Shown: in pieces, positions 21,101 through 29,645 of the stretch
Layout: each line of letters opens with the position of its first letter
How positions within the stretch are numbered: position 1 is the first letter of the stretch
Origin: Saccoglossus kowalevskii
Lineage: Eukaryota > Hemichordata > Enteropneusta > Harrimaniidae
Direction: 5' to 3'
Assembly: GCF_000003605.2 (NCBI RefSeq)
Contig: NW_003128149.1
Span: 1-33,163, forward strand
Length of the DNA: 33,163 nucleotides
The notes under the pieces: generated by a model
Databases searched by the model: none
Told to the model about the DNA's origin: nothing
Seen by the model: the letters and a program-made list of their open reading frames with translations, nothing else
Position numbers and translations under genes: made by a program

Positions 21101-24100
21101 CAGCTTCTTTCAGTCATGATTTAAGACAAATAAAAACAAAAATATAGAGAATATAGCAGATTAAATTTTTTCTTCAATGTTCTTCTGTAATCAGTAACTA
21201 TGAAAATTATTTATGGGCGAACAGAGAATATATTTTGTTATGAATTATTCTTAATATAAATTTTTGAATTATCTTTTTCTCTCCCAAAACGAAAGAATTT
21301 TACAATGTCAAAAACGGTAAGTCCTTATATAGACCTAAATCATGTACATGTACATGCATCAATACTTAGGGAATGGCCATTTATTATACCCAGGGGGTCG
21401 GGAAAGCATTTTGATATATAAACACTACTACAAGCAATCCACTATGCACTAATTTTTCGGCTGATTTCATTTTTGTCAAGTAAAATACACAAATTGACAT
21501 ATAATATTTTGAAATTTATATTAACAGTTCTCACTTGCCTGAAGAAAGTCCATGTTATAAATTAGAACAGTCTCTTCACTGAACAAGGTTATGTACCCAA
21601 GGCCAACAAATCTATCAACAAATGGATTTTATTGGTCTTTTGCTACATGGCCACCATCTCTTTTCCAGGGTGAGCCATTTTATTAAATTTGTTGCGTAAT
21701 CTGACTGGTTCGACAATACTGGACTAAGTGTTGGTTATTAGTTGATAATTGGTAAAAAAGGCATAACGTAAGAAAAATTGTGTCTCAATCTTTAAGAGAA
21801 AAATATTTGCCCCAGCCTTGATAAAAAGTCACTGCCCCCCCCCCCCTTGTGGCTTTGGACAATATGCTGCCCATCTGTTTTGCCCAACCCCCGCTCAGGA
21901 AAAATAAATGGTCATTGCCTTATATGCATGTAGGATATTTCCTCTGTCACAATGATGCTAATTTTAACCTAACCTTCAACTTACTTATAGATAAAAGCGT
22001 CGGATCAAATGCTACAATAATGGGTTCATTGCTTGTTCCGTATGGAAGCACATCTTCTAACCAGTCCCAAGCGCTGGGCGTACCATCGTCGCCTGTAAAA
22101 ATACCATATTTTAGAAAACTGAACTACACAGAAATGATGCACAGTAATGAAACATGTACAATTTTACTGTTTACATATGGAATACGAAACTGTATAATGG
22201 TTATGCACATGCGTTAGGACATCGAATAATAAACCTGCGCAGCGTTGTATATGACTGGTATAAGTGTACGCAACTAAAACAACGTTGTTATTTCAATGTG
22301 TAACACAACACCTTTTCATCTATTAAATATAACCGTGGTTTACACTGACTGAAATCAATGAAAACATTAACAATACAACTAACACAATGTTTACACTGTA
22401 AAGTATTGAATAGTTAGTTAGTGTTATATTTGTAGGTTTCATATTCGACTTACTCGACCTCATAAGTATCCAATTACAATCAAGTTGTTGTTCAGCTTGT
22501 AGATAGTATCTACCATCGGTCCACAATGCAGATTGGTTATGTGTAACAATAGCAAGGCCTGTAAAATGAGAAATATGTTAAATAACTAAATACATTTCCT
22601 CAGCATATTTCAAAACAACGAATTGATAGGGTAACGGGTTTAACTATTTTGTTTACCTGAAGATCCAGAAAAGCCAGTTATCCACTGTCGTCTCCTGTAG
22701 CATTCCTGTAGTATTACGAGGATAACAAAATGCATGTACCATGAGTCAAACACGTGTCACTGTTAAAGGGCGATGGCCGTGTTGTATACGTCGCTCTGAG
22801 TTCCGAATCGAACACGACGCGGTGCGATGACCACCGCCCTTTAAATAATCTATGGCCATATACTGATATCTTCTAAATTTGTCGAAATTTCAAGATTATA
22901 TATTATAACTATGACTTTTTTGAATTCATTGCATAATAGATAGATATACTTACATTATGCCAGTCTTCTGTTGGAATAATATATGCTGACACATTGTATT
23001 CTGCCATTACATCCCTCAAATCTGATAACCTTTCTGTTGTTTCTGTCACAGTTGGCGGATATTTCTGAAAATTGACGCACAATGAAATGCATGTGAATGT
23101 TTAATATGCCCCTATAGTGGCATAAGTGAATACATCGCACACTGGCAACCGAATTCACATTTGTATTTGTGTGTGTCCAGTGTCTTATGAAATAATAAGT
23201 TACTATATTTATTCTTTTATAAACACATGCAATACACCATTCCCTATGAGCAGCGCCTTCTAACGACGAAACACTTCAGTGAAGTAGCGTTATGTATACG
23301 GTGAAACAAACGCCATTCATAAATACGAGTTTGTTTGGTTAGCTTCAGAATGCTTCAATCTATATAAAAATGCTTCACAGTTAGGGAAGCTGCGAACGGT
23401 TACACTCGTCCATCTTTGTTATAGCAGCGCTTCCTCGATATGGAGCGCCACATATAAAAAATATATATATATATACATGTGTTGACGCCCTACGCTTTTC
23501 ACGACACATGTTCACATACAAACTAACCGGGTTATCTTTATCAGTGCAATCTCTCTGTGTATCGGGAATATCGTCTTGAACTCTTGTCTCTTGAACGGAC
23601 CTTTTAAAGATTTTGCCTTTAGAATGAAAGTGTTCTCCCAGAACGGCGTCCGGTACTGCTTTTGCACTTGTAAATACTATGTGAGATATACAAATCAGAA
23701 GTTAGGTCTTACGCTATACTTCAACAATAAAACTAAACATTTAAAGCATTGTCGAATGGAAAATTACGACATAGAAACCTACTCACAAATAAAAATAACC
23801 GGAATATAGCTATTTTGCAATAAATTGTAAATCAATATAAAGAGATTGACTTGAAACAAATTTGGGGTTACCAGCCTAATTTTTCGAGAAAACAATGGAT
23901 TCATAAATGATAATGATTAGAGTGGATAGTGGCCATGTTATCAGTATTATAATGATTAGAGTGGATAGTGGCCATGTTATCAGTATTATAATGATTAGAG
24001 TGGATAGTGGCCATGTTATCAGTATTATAATGATTAGAGTGGACAGTGGCCATGTTATCAGTATTATAATGATTAGAGTGGATAGTGGCCATGTTATCAG

Positions 24101-27100
24101 TATTATAATGATTAGAGTGGATAGTGGCCATGTTATCAGTATTATAATGATTAGAGTGGATAGTGGCCATGTTATCAGTATTATAATGATTAGAGTGGAT
24201 AGTGGCAATGTTATCAGTATTATAATGATTAGAGTGGATAGTGGCTATGTTATACGTATTATAATGATTAGAGTGGATAGTGGCCATGTTATCAGTATTA
24301 TAATGATTAGAGTGGACAGTGGCTATGTTATCAGCATTATAATGATTAGAGTGGATAGTGGCCATGTTATCAGTATTATAATGATTATAGTGGATAGTGG
24401 ACATGTTATCAGTATTATAATGATTAGAGTGGATAGTGCCATGTTATCAGTATTATAATGATTAGAGTGGATAGTGGCCATGTTATCAGTATTATAATGA
24501 TTAGAGTGGACAGTGGCCATGTTATCAGTATTATCAATGTGTCAAAACATTGTTTCTTTAAAACTGTGTTCTATTTAATTGATCTAAAATAGCAATTCTG
24601 TAAGACACAATAGAATGCTATTCCATGGTGCCATTGGACAATATCTCCATGATTGTACATACTAATACAGTGCACACTGTCATGCGATTTATGACAAACT
24701 TTCTCAAAAATCATAAGTAGGTTTCTACCTAGACTGGCAAAGTCGGGACTTCTTTTTTGTTTTACAAAAAGAAATAATTAATTGTTGTTTTAGTCCTTTT
24801 AGCGTGATCGCGAAAACTATCTGAACCTGACCGCTAAAAAATCCCGACTGGACGCATCTCCGGGCATTTGACTGATATTAATTATTCATGATGTCATTGA
24901 TTATTTGTGAGTGGGTGTGTGAAAGTAAACGTGACCTTTTAAAGGTTGATTCGATTTGATCGCAGAGATGGATACTTTATCTTTCTATGTGCAAAGGCGA
25001 TACTTTCATCCATCCATGTTAACAGAAAACAAGTCGATTTCAATCTCCAATCTGTATAAGTAGTCTTTCAAAATCGCAGGGACCTCAGAAGTGAAAGGTC
25101 ACGTACATTAACATAGACGTATACAGCTGCACTTTGATTCGTTGTTAATGCCAGTCAACATCTTTTAATTAGCATAATAACCTGAGTGACTCCGGTTTTC
25201 ACTCCAACGCAGGGGGTTGCCTGCAGATGCGTCCAGTCGGGATTTCTTCCGCAGTCACGCTAGTTTTCGCGATCACGTCAACAAGGCTAAATTGACAATT
25301 AATTATATTTTTTTGTAAAACGAAATAGAAATCCCGACTTTGCCAGTCTAGTTTCTACCTTCACACATTAATTAATTATACACATATGAATCAATCAATA
25401 TATACATAGACTTTGTGTGATATATTGTGTGAAGTTATTGCGAGGATATATCAAAGTACGCGCAAAGAGAGTACAGCGGCAGTGCGGGTCGGTCGATGCG
25501 CGGCGTACTGTCTGAGTGCATACTTTGAGGTATCCTCGTAATAACCTTATTAATATACATCTTTTTCTCCCAATGATACATCATGGAAATTCCGAAATCA
25601 AATTCGAAAATAATCAGCGAACATCTTTGTGTGGAGCCCGGTCAACCCCCCTCCTGGGGGATACAAAGGACTTGTCTAATGGGGACGTGTCCCTGAAATG
25701 AGTCTCGTTTTTTGGATTTTAGATATAAGTATCGGTCTTATTTCTGGTCAAAATAGGTATAAATATGGGTAATATTTTTCCGATTTGGTATACTTATGGC
25801 TAAGGGCGAATATCTCCACCTCAGATCCCGACCTCAGATCCATATATACATCAACCCGGAAATTAAACAAAGCAATCAACATTTAAACGAAGATTTAACA
25901 CGGAATAGAAGAGGGCGCACATTCCTTAGTGAATTGGCTTAATGTGCTTCTATTGGAGATGATCTTTTAATAGAGCAAATACGGTAACTGTTTTATTTGG
26001 AATAAACAGTGATGAAAGAAATGGTACTTTGGTATAAATATGGGTATAGAGTTTGCCACTATCCAGGTATATAAGTGGTCACACTTTTGAGCACTCAGGG
26101 GCACCTCCCTACGTAATCATTCCTTATTTGGAATTCGCATTTTCTAATATGGTAGGATGAAAATACCCCGTAAAATACATCAAAATTACGACACGCTGTA
26201 ACTTATGGCGTTTCGGTGTCACATGTATAGTAATTCAAAGTATTCGATGACTGCTGTGCTAATTTGATATAATGCATACTATATTGATTGTAGTAAAACA
26301 CTGATTCATGGCATACATTATTGTACATACTGAGGTGACAACACAGGATTGTGTGGGTCTACTTCAAACACAGTGTCCAGGTATGGTTCGTTTAAAGAGT
26401 CTCCAACTGCAATAAATGTTGGTATTTATTTATTTATTTATTACTCAGCAAAGTTATTCATCTACATACCTTGAAGCCGTTTGTGTTGATTAGCTACACA
26501 CTAAAACGTATTCAAACTTATAAAACCTATTATATACAAAACATGATTGATTTCGATGCTACTCGAAAAAATGCGACCAATTCTGATGCTCCTCAGGTTA
26601 ACGCAGTTAATTCGAACCTGTACGATAAATTTCGACGCTTCTCGATCCAACACGATTAAGCCGATGCTCCACGGCACGGAGCAACGCGATAATTTCCGAT
26701 GCTCTTCGGACCAACATGACCAAATAACCATTCAACGCTCACAATGTCCCTGTCTGAAACAACGTGCAGTGTATGGTATAGTTAAAATTATAATTAAGTA
26801 TGGCCTGTGTCCAATCACACTTTGAAATTGTGCCTGATTGGCTACCCAACACTATCACCTAACAATCAGACCAATCAGAAAGCAACTTGTATCAACTTTT
26901 GCCTTGTATATATACTTCAACTCAACTTGAGTGTTAACTATTTTCACAAATTAAAGAGGGAATTATTCACTTTGTGAAGCACGAAGGAGTCGTTTTCATT
27001 GCATCGTGACATGGTTAATATTATGTTTTTATAAAAAAATAGGTCACAATTACAAATATGATTGTTTTCCTATTCTCCAAATTAATAAGCCTAAAAGTCA

Positions 27101-28339
27101 GTTTGATAAAAGATTGTACAGGAAATCGTGCATCATTAATTGAACTTTGGATACCAGTGATAGTGAACAAATTGCCCAAACACTGACACTAACACTTACG
27201 CTAAGTGTGTGCACGTAGATCACTATAAATACCTAACATTTACAAGGGATATAAGGTTAACCTGATTTAAACAACCTAATTTAAAAGAGGTCGACTGTAA
27301 ATATACGTGCAACATGCCACTACACTGCATATATATTTCATGAACAGTGTCCAAAAACACTATATGAAATGATTGCTTTATTTTTACGAAGACAAAATCA
27401 GCCACACGAAAGAAACGCGATTTTAGCAATTATAATAATACGGGTGATGTTTGTAAAAAGTGTCACATATACCATAGATTTGTGATTATCCTGGTACAGG
27501 TGTAACTCTGACACAGATTATATTCTCACAATGTGCACCAGTAACGATACTAATGAGCTATAGGTAAACTAACTGACGCGTATGTAATGGTTTCAATTAC
27601 GCTAGAATCATGTAGTATTTACTGACACTGAGACAAGTTGTATTTCACGCTATTAGACAATATAATCACAATATAATGACATCACATGACTTATAGTTTG
27701 GGCGGGTATGCCAGGTACCTAACTGACATGAAAATCATATTTCGATATATGCCAGTGATCATCTCACTACTTTATACTTCAAGTCAAAGATTCATATATG
27801 TGACCATTGCCTCATTGACAAGGTGTCATAGAATCAAGGACTGTACTATTGAACGAAGAAGTCAGCTTAGACCTGTCTAGTTGTTTTTAAGGAATCTAAT
27901 TCAGTATGGAGTTTATTGTATTGTTTTTGTTAAAGTTAAAAATTGTTAAGATTGTTAATTGTCACAGAGAACCTAATATGAGCAAAAGTGTTGCCGAGAA
28001 GTTTTTATTCAGTGGCGGCATTACAGGTTGTCCCCTCGAAAAAAAAAATGTTGGGGGCGTCGCCCCTACAAAATCAAGCTGAAACCATTTGTGACATCAA
28101 AAATTGACTCTCAAAATGCAGGAAATAGCGTTTCAGAGGGTCTAGATTTCAAAATTGTTAAGGGAGAGCCTGCCCGGACCCCCTAGTAAGGTCGCGCCTT
28201 TGGCCCGAGGTTGTTGAGCAGATCTCGCCCGCATGCAAAATGTTGTGCTGCCGCCTCAGTTATTTGACTTTTGATCTCAAGAAAGTTTTTACTCACCACA
28301 ATATAAGACAAGCACATATGTTGACAATCTCGTAGCCAT
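14653..28339 (-). CDS. XPNPEP2: Membrane-type X-Pro aminopeptidase (aminopeptidase P, M24B; 22 exons)
   Basis: Joined exons: 28297-28339, 23528-23676, 22954-23064, 22657-22705, 22454-22558, 21985-22092, 20291-20419, 19759-19854, 19551-19632, 19229-19454, 19038-19052, 18678-18764, 18409-18524, 18218-18295, 18036-18107, 17842-17905, 17148-17217, 15800-15904, 15603-15665, 15234-15310, 15043-15141, 14653-14883; 2175 nt, 724 aa. The family removes an N-terminal residue before proline using a two-metal pita-bread fold. Predicted metal ligands: D483, D495, H558, E590, E604; nearby catalytic histidines H463, H554 and H567. Diagnostic strings include [23 protein letters not shown] and DEPGYYED. A signal peptide, the EAYTRVLMG pattern and a hydrophobic C-terminus point to the GPI-anchored XPNPEP2 type rather than cytosolic XPNPEP1. 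The human protein is about 674 aa; the extra length is mainly a longer N-terminus. Confidence 0.93.
14941..15042. repeat. 16-bp tandem array starting at the 5' splice site of intron 21
   Basis: Read on the minus strand, six units of TGACGTAATGNATATA run from the donor GTATGACG into the intron. The first unit overlaps the donor itself. TGACGTAA also resembles a CREB/ATF half-palindrome. The array fills most of the 159-nt intron. Confidence 0.85.
15234..17217 (-). CDS. XPNPEP2: Aminopeptidase exons 17-20: remaining metal ligands
   Basis: Exons 17148-17217, 15800-15904, 15603-15665, 15234-15310. They encode [56 protein letters not shown] (H554, H558, H567), [18 protein letters not shown] (E590, E604). 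The H-G-T-G-H and E-P-G-Y-Y motifs are intact, so apart from the aspartate spacing the active site looks functional. The donor of exon 17 abuts the 20-bp tandem array. Confidence 0.93.
16018..17158. repeat. 20-bp minisatellite containing repeated 5' splice-site copies (intron 17)
   Basis: About 55 units. On the minus strand (the gene's sense) the main unit is AACGTCTGGTAGGTTATCAT. A common variant carries CTAGTGGGT in place of CTGGTAGGT. The real exon 17 end plus donor reads AACGTCTG|GTAGGTT, so the exon-intron junction is the first unit of the array. The array fills about 1130 of the 1243 nt of the intron, leaving about 110 unique nt before the exon 18 acceptor. Confidence 0.92.
17218..17841. 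other. Aminopeptidase intron 16 (624 nt)
   Basis: AT-rich intron between exons 16 and 17. The 77-codon plus-strand frame at 17461-17694 has no family signature. Nothing else is evident. Confidence 0.7.
17842..18107 (-). CDS. XPNPEP2: Aminopeptidase exons 15-16: metal-binding aspartates
   Basis: Exons 18036-18107 and 17842-17905. They encode [28 protein letters not shown]483 and D495 are the predicted metal ligands. They are 12 residues apart; family members normally have 11. The extra residue falls exactly at the exon 15/16 junction. The exon 15 acceptor must be GCGCAG at 18108-18110; the nearer ACAG would bring in a stop. Confidence 0.88.
18218..18764 (-). CDS. XPNPEP2: Aminopeptidase exons 12-14: start of catalytic domain
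   Basis: Exons 18678-18764, 18409-18524, 18218-18295. They encode [50 protein letters not shown] and [14 protein letters not shown]463 in GAVIHYS corresponds to the conserved catalytic-site His of the family. The order matches human aminopeptidase P throughout. Confidence 0.93.
19038..19052 (-). CDS. XPNPEP2: Aminopeptidase exon 11: 15-nt microexon
   Basis: CTCTTTGCCACCAAC (LFATN) lies between acceptor TTTTCTAG and donor GTAAGC in phase 0. It sits at a variable-length point of the family between ..GNVPE and NKQYSAAIP. Because it is phase 0 and 15 nt long, skipping would keep the frame, so it may be alternative. Confidence 0.6.
19229..20419 (-). CDS. XPNPEP2: Aminopeptidase exons 7-10: second N-terminal domain
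   Basis: Exons 20291-20419, 19759-19854, 19551-19632, 19229-19454. They encode [55 protein letters not shown] and [32 protein letters not shown] is the strongest family signature of this part of aminopeptidase P. N-x-T sequons fit an extracellular protein. Confidence 0.92.
19855..20290. other. Aminopeptidase intron 7 (436 nt)
   Basis: Unique AT-rich sequence. I see no exon, repeat or mobile-element end. Confidence 0.7.
20652..20931. mobile_element. Possible 280-bp element bounded by inverted GGACAATC ends (intron 6)
   Basis: The left end has GGACAATC followed by degenerate GACAATCGCCCC repeats and a run of C. The right end has a run of G followed by GATTGTCC, its inverse. Inside are two near-identical 68-bp copies (20764-20831 and 20832-20899) and the start of a third. 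The GC-rich ends contrast sharply with the AT-rich intron. The family and target duplication could not be identified. Confidence 0.4.
20932..21984. other. Remainder of aminopeptidase intron 6
   Basis: AT-rich intronic DNA with a 14-nt run of C near 21834-21846. No exon was recognised. The plus-strand open frame over 21849-22217 overlaps exon 6 antisense and is not a gene. Confidence 0.65.
21985..23064 (-). CDS. XPNPEP2: Aminopeptidase exons 3-6: first N-terminal creatinase-like domain
   Basis: Exons 22954-23064, 22657-22705, 22454-22558, 21985-22092. They encode [66 protein letters not shown] and [14 protein letters not shown]. The exon 3/4 join (HN-ECYRRR) lacks about six residues normally seen there (the SEY..AP segment of the family). 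Intron 3 holds a foldback element. Confidence 0.9.
22763..22844. mobile_element. 82-bp foldback element (MITE-like), TTAA-flanked, copy 2
   Basis: Ends AAAGGGCGATGGC and its inverse GACCACCGCCCTTT, with TTAA at both sides. It shares its right-hand 14 nt and an inner TCGAACACG with the copy at 8558-8637, so both belong to one family. It sits in intron 3 of the aminopeptidase gene. Confidence 0.72.
23065..23527. other. Aminopeptidase intron 2 (463 nt)
   Basis: Contains a short (AT)n run at about 23459-23475 and a GC-richer patch at 23245-23460 with partly repeated AGCAGCGC..TTC motifs. No exon was recognised. Confidence 0.6.
23528..23676 (-). CDS. XPNPEP2: Aminopeptidase exon 2: end of signal and N-terminal extension
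   Basis: Encodes [16 protein letters not shown] through RDCTDKDNP. The final part resembles the start of mature XPNPEP2 (an R-x-C followed by P-x-x-P-V-T-V and RL in the next exon). The first 35 or so residues are extra compared with the mammalian protein and contain the basic sequence IFKRS. The acceptor CATAG precedes TATTTAC; the donor is GTTAGT. Confidence 0.82.
23907..24535. repeat. 39-bp minisatellite, about 16 copies (intron 1)
   Basis: A unit of 39 bp that includes ATGATTAGAGTGGATAGTGG and GCCATGTTATCAGTATTATA. Copies are nearly identical, differing by single bases and one single-base loss (near 24438). Because 39 is a multiple of three, several frames stay open on both strands; these are not genes. 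It lies about 230 nt upstream of exon 2 in the gene's sense. Confidence 0.95.
24730..25350. mobile_element. 621-bp nonautonomous Mutator-like foldback element with 9-bp target duplication
   Basis: Terminal inverted repeats of about 140 bp, beginning TAGACTGGCAAAGTCGGGA at both ends and sharing inner blocks such as TGATCGCGAAAACTA and CCCGACTGGACGCATCT. The element is flanked by direct repeats GTTTCTACC at 24721-24729 and 25351-25359. Long terminal repeats and a 9-bp duplication are typical of Mutator-like elements. The interior (about 24880-25210) has no transposase frame. Confidence 0.85.
25434..25545. mobile_element. 112-bp hairpin element (MITE-like)
   Basis: Left arm GTTATTGCGAGGATATATCA and right arm (inverse) GTTATTACGAGGATACCTCA continue imperfectly for 40 nt or more, around a GC-rich loop. 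No target duplication is obvious. It lies 84 bp from the Mutator-like element in intron 1. Confidence 0.6.
26331..26406 (-). CDS. Candidate cassette exon within aminopeptidase intron 1
   Basis: On the minus strand, acceptor TTTATTGCAG is followed by a 76-nt open segment ([18 protein letters not shown] then HNPVLSP if spliced after exon 1) and a GTATGT donor. The entry phase matches exon 1. Exit would fit exon 2 only through a different acceptor (ACAAG at about 23665-23669). The peptide looks coding-like but is not a known domain. It may be a rare exon, a leftover gene fragment or chance. Confidence 0.3.
26545..26715. repeat. Degenerate ~30-bp tandem repeats with palindromic GATGCTCCTCGG-like cores
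   Basis: Recurring motifs: CGATGCTACTCG, TGATGCTCCTCAGG, CGACGCTTCTCG, CGATGCTCCACGG, CGATGCTCTTCGG. Each is followed by an AACACGA/AACGCGA-like segment and then AATT. Units are about 28-35 bp and strongly diverged. Confidence 0.55.
26811..26950 (+). promoter_or_regulatory. CCAAT/TATA promoter-like cluster (possible solo LTR)
   Basis: CCAAT at 26811-26815 and 26871-26875, an inverted ATTGG at 26837-26841, and TATATATA starting at 26907. The order and spacing (TATA about 32 nt after the last CCAAT) resemble a pol II promoter on the plus strand, antisense to the host gene. The degenerate repeats just upstream would fit an LTR U3 region, but no matching LTR ends or target duplication were found. 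Confidence 0.35.
28020..28215. other. Probable decayed transposon fragment
   Basis: GC-richer patch in intron 1 containing the palindrome GGGGGCGTCGCCCC, a run of A, TGCAGGAAATAGCGTTTCAG and GCCTGCCCGGACCCCCTAG. The style resembles interspersed-repeat debris seen in many marine invertebrate genomes; this is recollection, not a database match. Confidence 0.3.
28297..28339 (-). CDS. XPNPEP2: Aminopeptidase exon 1: signal peptide
   Basis: Encodes [14 protein letters not shown], then a phase 1 GTGAGT donor. It joins exon 2 as ..[11 protein letters not shown], giving an A-x-A signal cleavage site. GCCATGG is a strong initiation context. The frame stays open upstream with further in-frame ATGs (28552, 28522), but starting there would bury the signal about 70 residues in, so 28339 is preferred. 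It lies about 4.6 kb from exon 2; the exact phase fit and completed signal peptide support the join. Confidence 0.82.
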
Positions 28340-28570
28340 GGCGATGAAAATAGTGTTGTCCCACTTCTCAAATAAGTATTTCTCTGAGGTTAGTTTAAGC
28401 GTTTTATTTCTCCGTTGGTGACCCTGGTAGTAGGTACGCAGTCTTCGTTTTGTCCACCGTGATTGGCGCAGCCAGACTGCGCATGTGTCATACAGTTGAA
28501 ACAATAATTTATGGCGGTACATAAGATTGCTGGATTGTTTTATGGTGCCCATAATGACATCATTATTTGT
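28340..28570 (-). promoter_or_regulatory. XPNPEP2: Likely promoter and 5' UTR of the aminopeptidase gene
   Basis: Upstream of the start codon the minus strand shows GCCAATCA (CCAAT box, near 28461-28468), next to the inverted repeat GCGCAG/CTGCGC (28466-28482) and TGCGCATGTG, which resembles an NRF-1 half-site. A TGACATCA (AP-1/CRE-like) site lies near 28553-28561. This is the most GC-rich sequence near the gene. The transcription start is inferred to lie within it. Confidence 0.5.
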
Positions 28571-29104
28571 TGTAATATAATGACGGTTTATAGAGCGAAT
28601 GTCAGTTATTGAATATTCATTGACTCAACATCATAGAAAACACACACATATTTTGCCCTAAATTATTGCCTGGTTCCGTCATTGGGTTTATGAGAGGCCA
28701 GACTCCATGCAAATTCTACCGTGTTATCGGGTGATGTGGGAGCCCAGGCATTGTGCGGCATAGTCTTGGTCGTCTTGTTATATTGTATTTAAACAACAGG
28801 CGCAATGTAACGAATAACCAGCTGGATTGTTTAGCAAAATATTTTTCTTTCCAATTTTGTAAAGATTTGCCTCAAGTTCAGTATGTACTTTTGAATGTGA
28901 CATATAACTATTGTTTTCGTACAATTTTTCAATCACGAAATGCCATCCAGAACTCGAGACACTCTCTCCCCGGGCATTTGTTTTAATCTTCGCCGGATTG
29001 TGGGGGACATTTGAATGTGTTACATGTGCGAGCCGCGGAATGTAAATTTATTATTTTGTGTATACTAGAATAAAACGTATTAATAATTCAAAATTACGTA
29101 TGTA
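28571..29104. other. Intergenic DNA, nothing recognised
   Basis: Between the aminopeptidase promoter and the GT-rich repeats. A 77-codon plus-strand frame at 28753-28986 has no family signature. No RNA gene or transposon end was seen. Confidence 0.55.
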
Positions 29105-29418
29105 TTGGAGACCGTGGCGTGTGTGTTTTAAAACGAGGTGTGCATTTTAAAAACGGCGTGACTGTGCGTTTTAATGGTATGTGTTTTAAACCGGACGTGT
29201 ATGTTTAAAAATGATTGATGTGTGTGTGTGTGTATGTGTGTGTGTATATGCATTAAAATAGCGTGTGTGTTTAAAAAAGACGTATGTGTTTTATAAATTA
29301 TGTGTGTGTTTTAAATGATGTGTGTATTAAAATGACGTGTGTTTAAAATGACATGTGTATTTTAAAATAATGTGTGTTTAAAACGACGTGTATGTTTTTA
29401 AAAAAATACGTGTGTGAG
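29105..29418. repeat. GT-rich/TTTAAA low-complexity tandem array
   Basis: Loose repetition of GTGTGTTTTAAAA(T/C)GA-like units about 16-20 bp long, including a (GT)n run at about 29218-29246. TTTAAA recurs at almost every unit. No coding potential. Confidence 0.8.
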
Positions 29419-29645
29419 GTCGAATGAAAATTTCGTGTGTGTAAAAACAAAATAAACGCGAGCATTAACCTATTTACGTCTGTAGAAGGCGCTATTTTTG
29501 AATGATTTTTTTCGTGTGTGTGCAAAAAACGCGTGCATTAACCTTTTTACGCCTGTGGAGGGCGCTATCTTTGAATGATTTATTTCGTGTGTATGTTAAA
29601 AAAATCTCGTGCATTAACCCATTAACGCCTGTGGAGGCGGCGTCT
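29419..29645. repeat. Three-copy tandem repeat, unit about 70-78 bp
   Basis: Each copy runs TTCGTGTGTGT, an A-rich stretch, CG(C/A)G(T/A)GCATTAACC, then ACG(C/T)CTGT(G/A)GA(A/G)GGCG. The first two copies also carry GCTAT(T/C)TTTGAATGATTT; the third ends early at about 29645. Confidence 0.85.

Noticed and set aside
23876-24520. Long overlapping open frames on both strands giving 13-residue repeat proteins
   Set aside because: They result from the 39-bp unit being a multiple of three, lie in an intron of the aminopeptidase gene and have no biased composition of their own.
26811-27010. Complete LTR retrotransposon
   Set aside because: No second LTR, primer-binding site or pol-like frame in the window; at most a solo LTR.
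28340-28552. In-frame upstream extension of aminopeptidase exon 1 starting at 28552
   Set aside because: It would place about 70 residues ahead of a good signal peptide; the GCCATGG context at 28339 and the promoter-like sequence make this region more likely promoter and 5' UTR.
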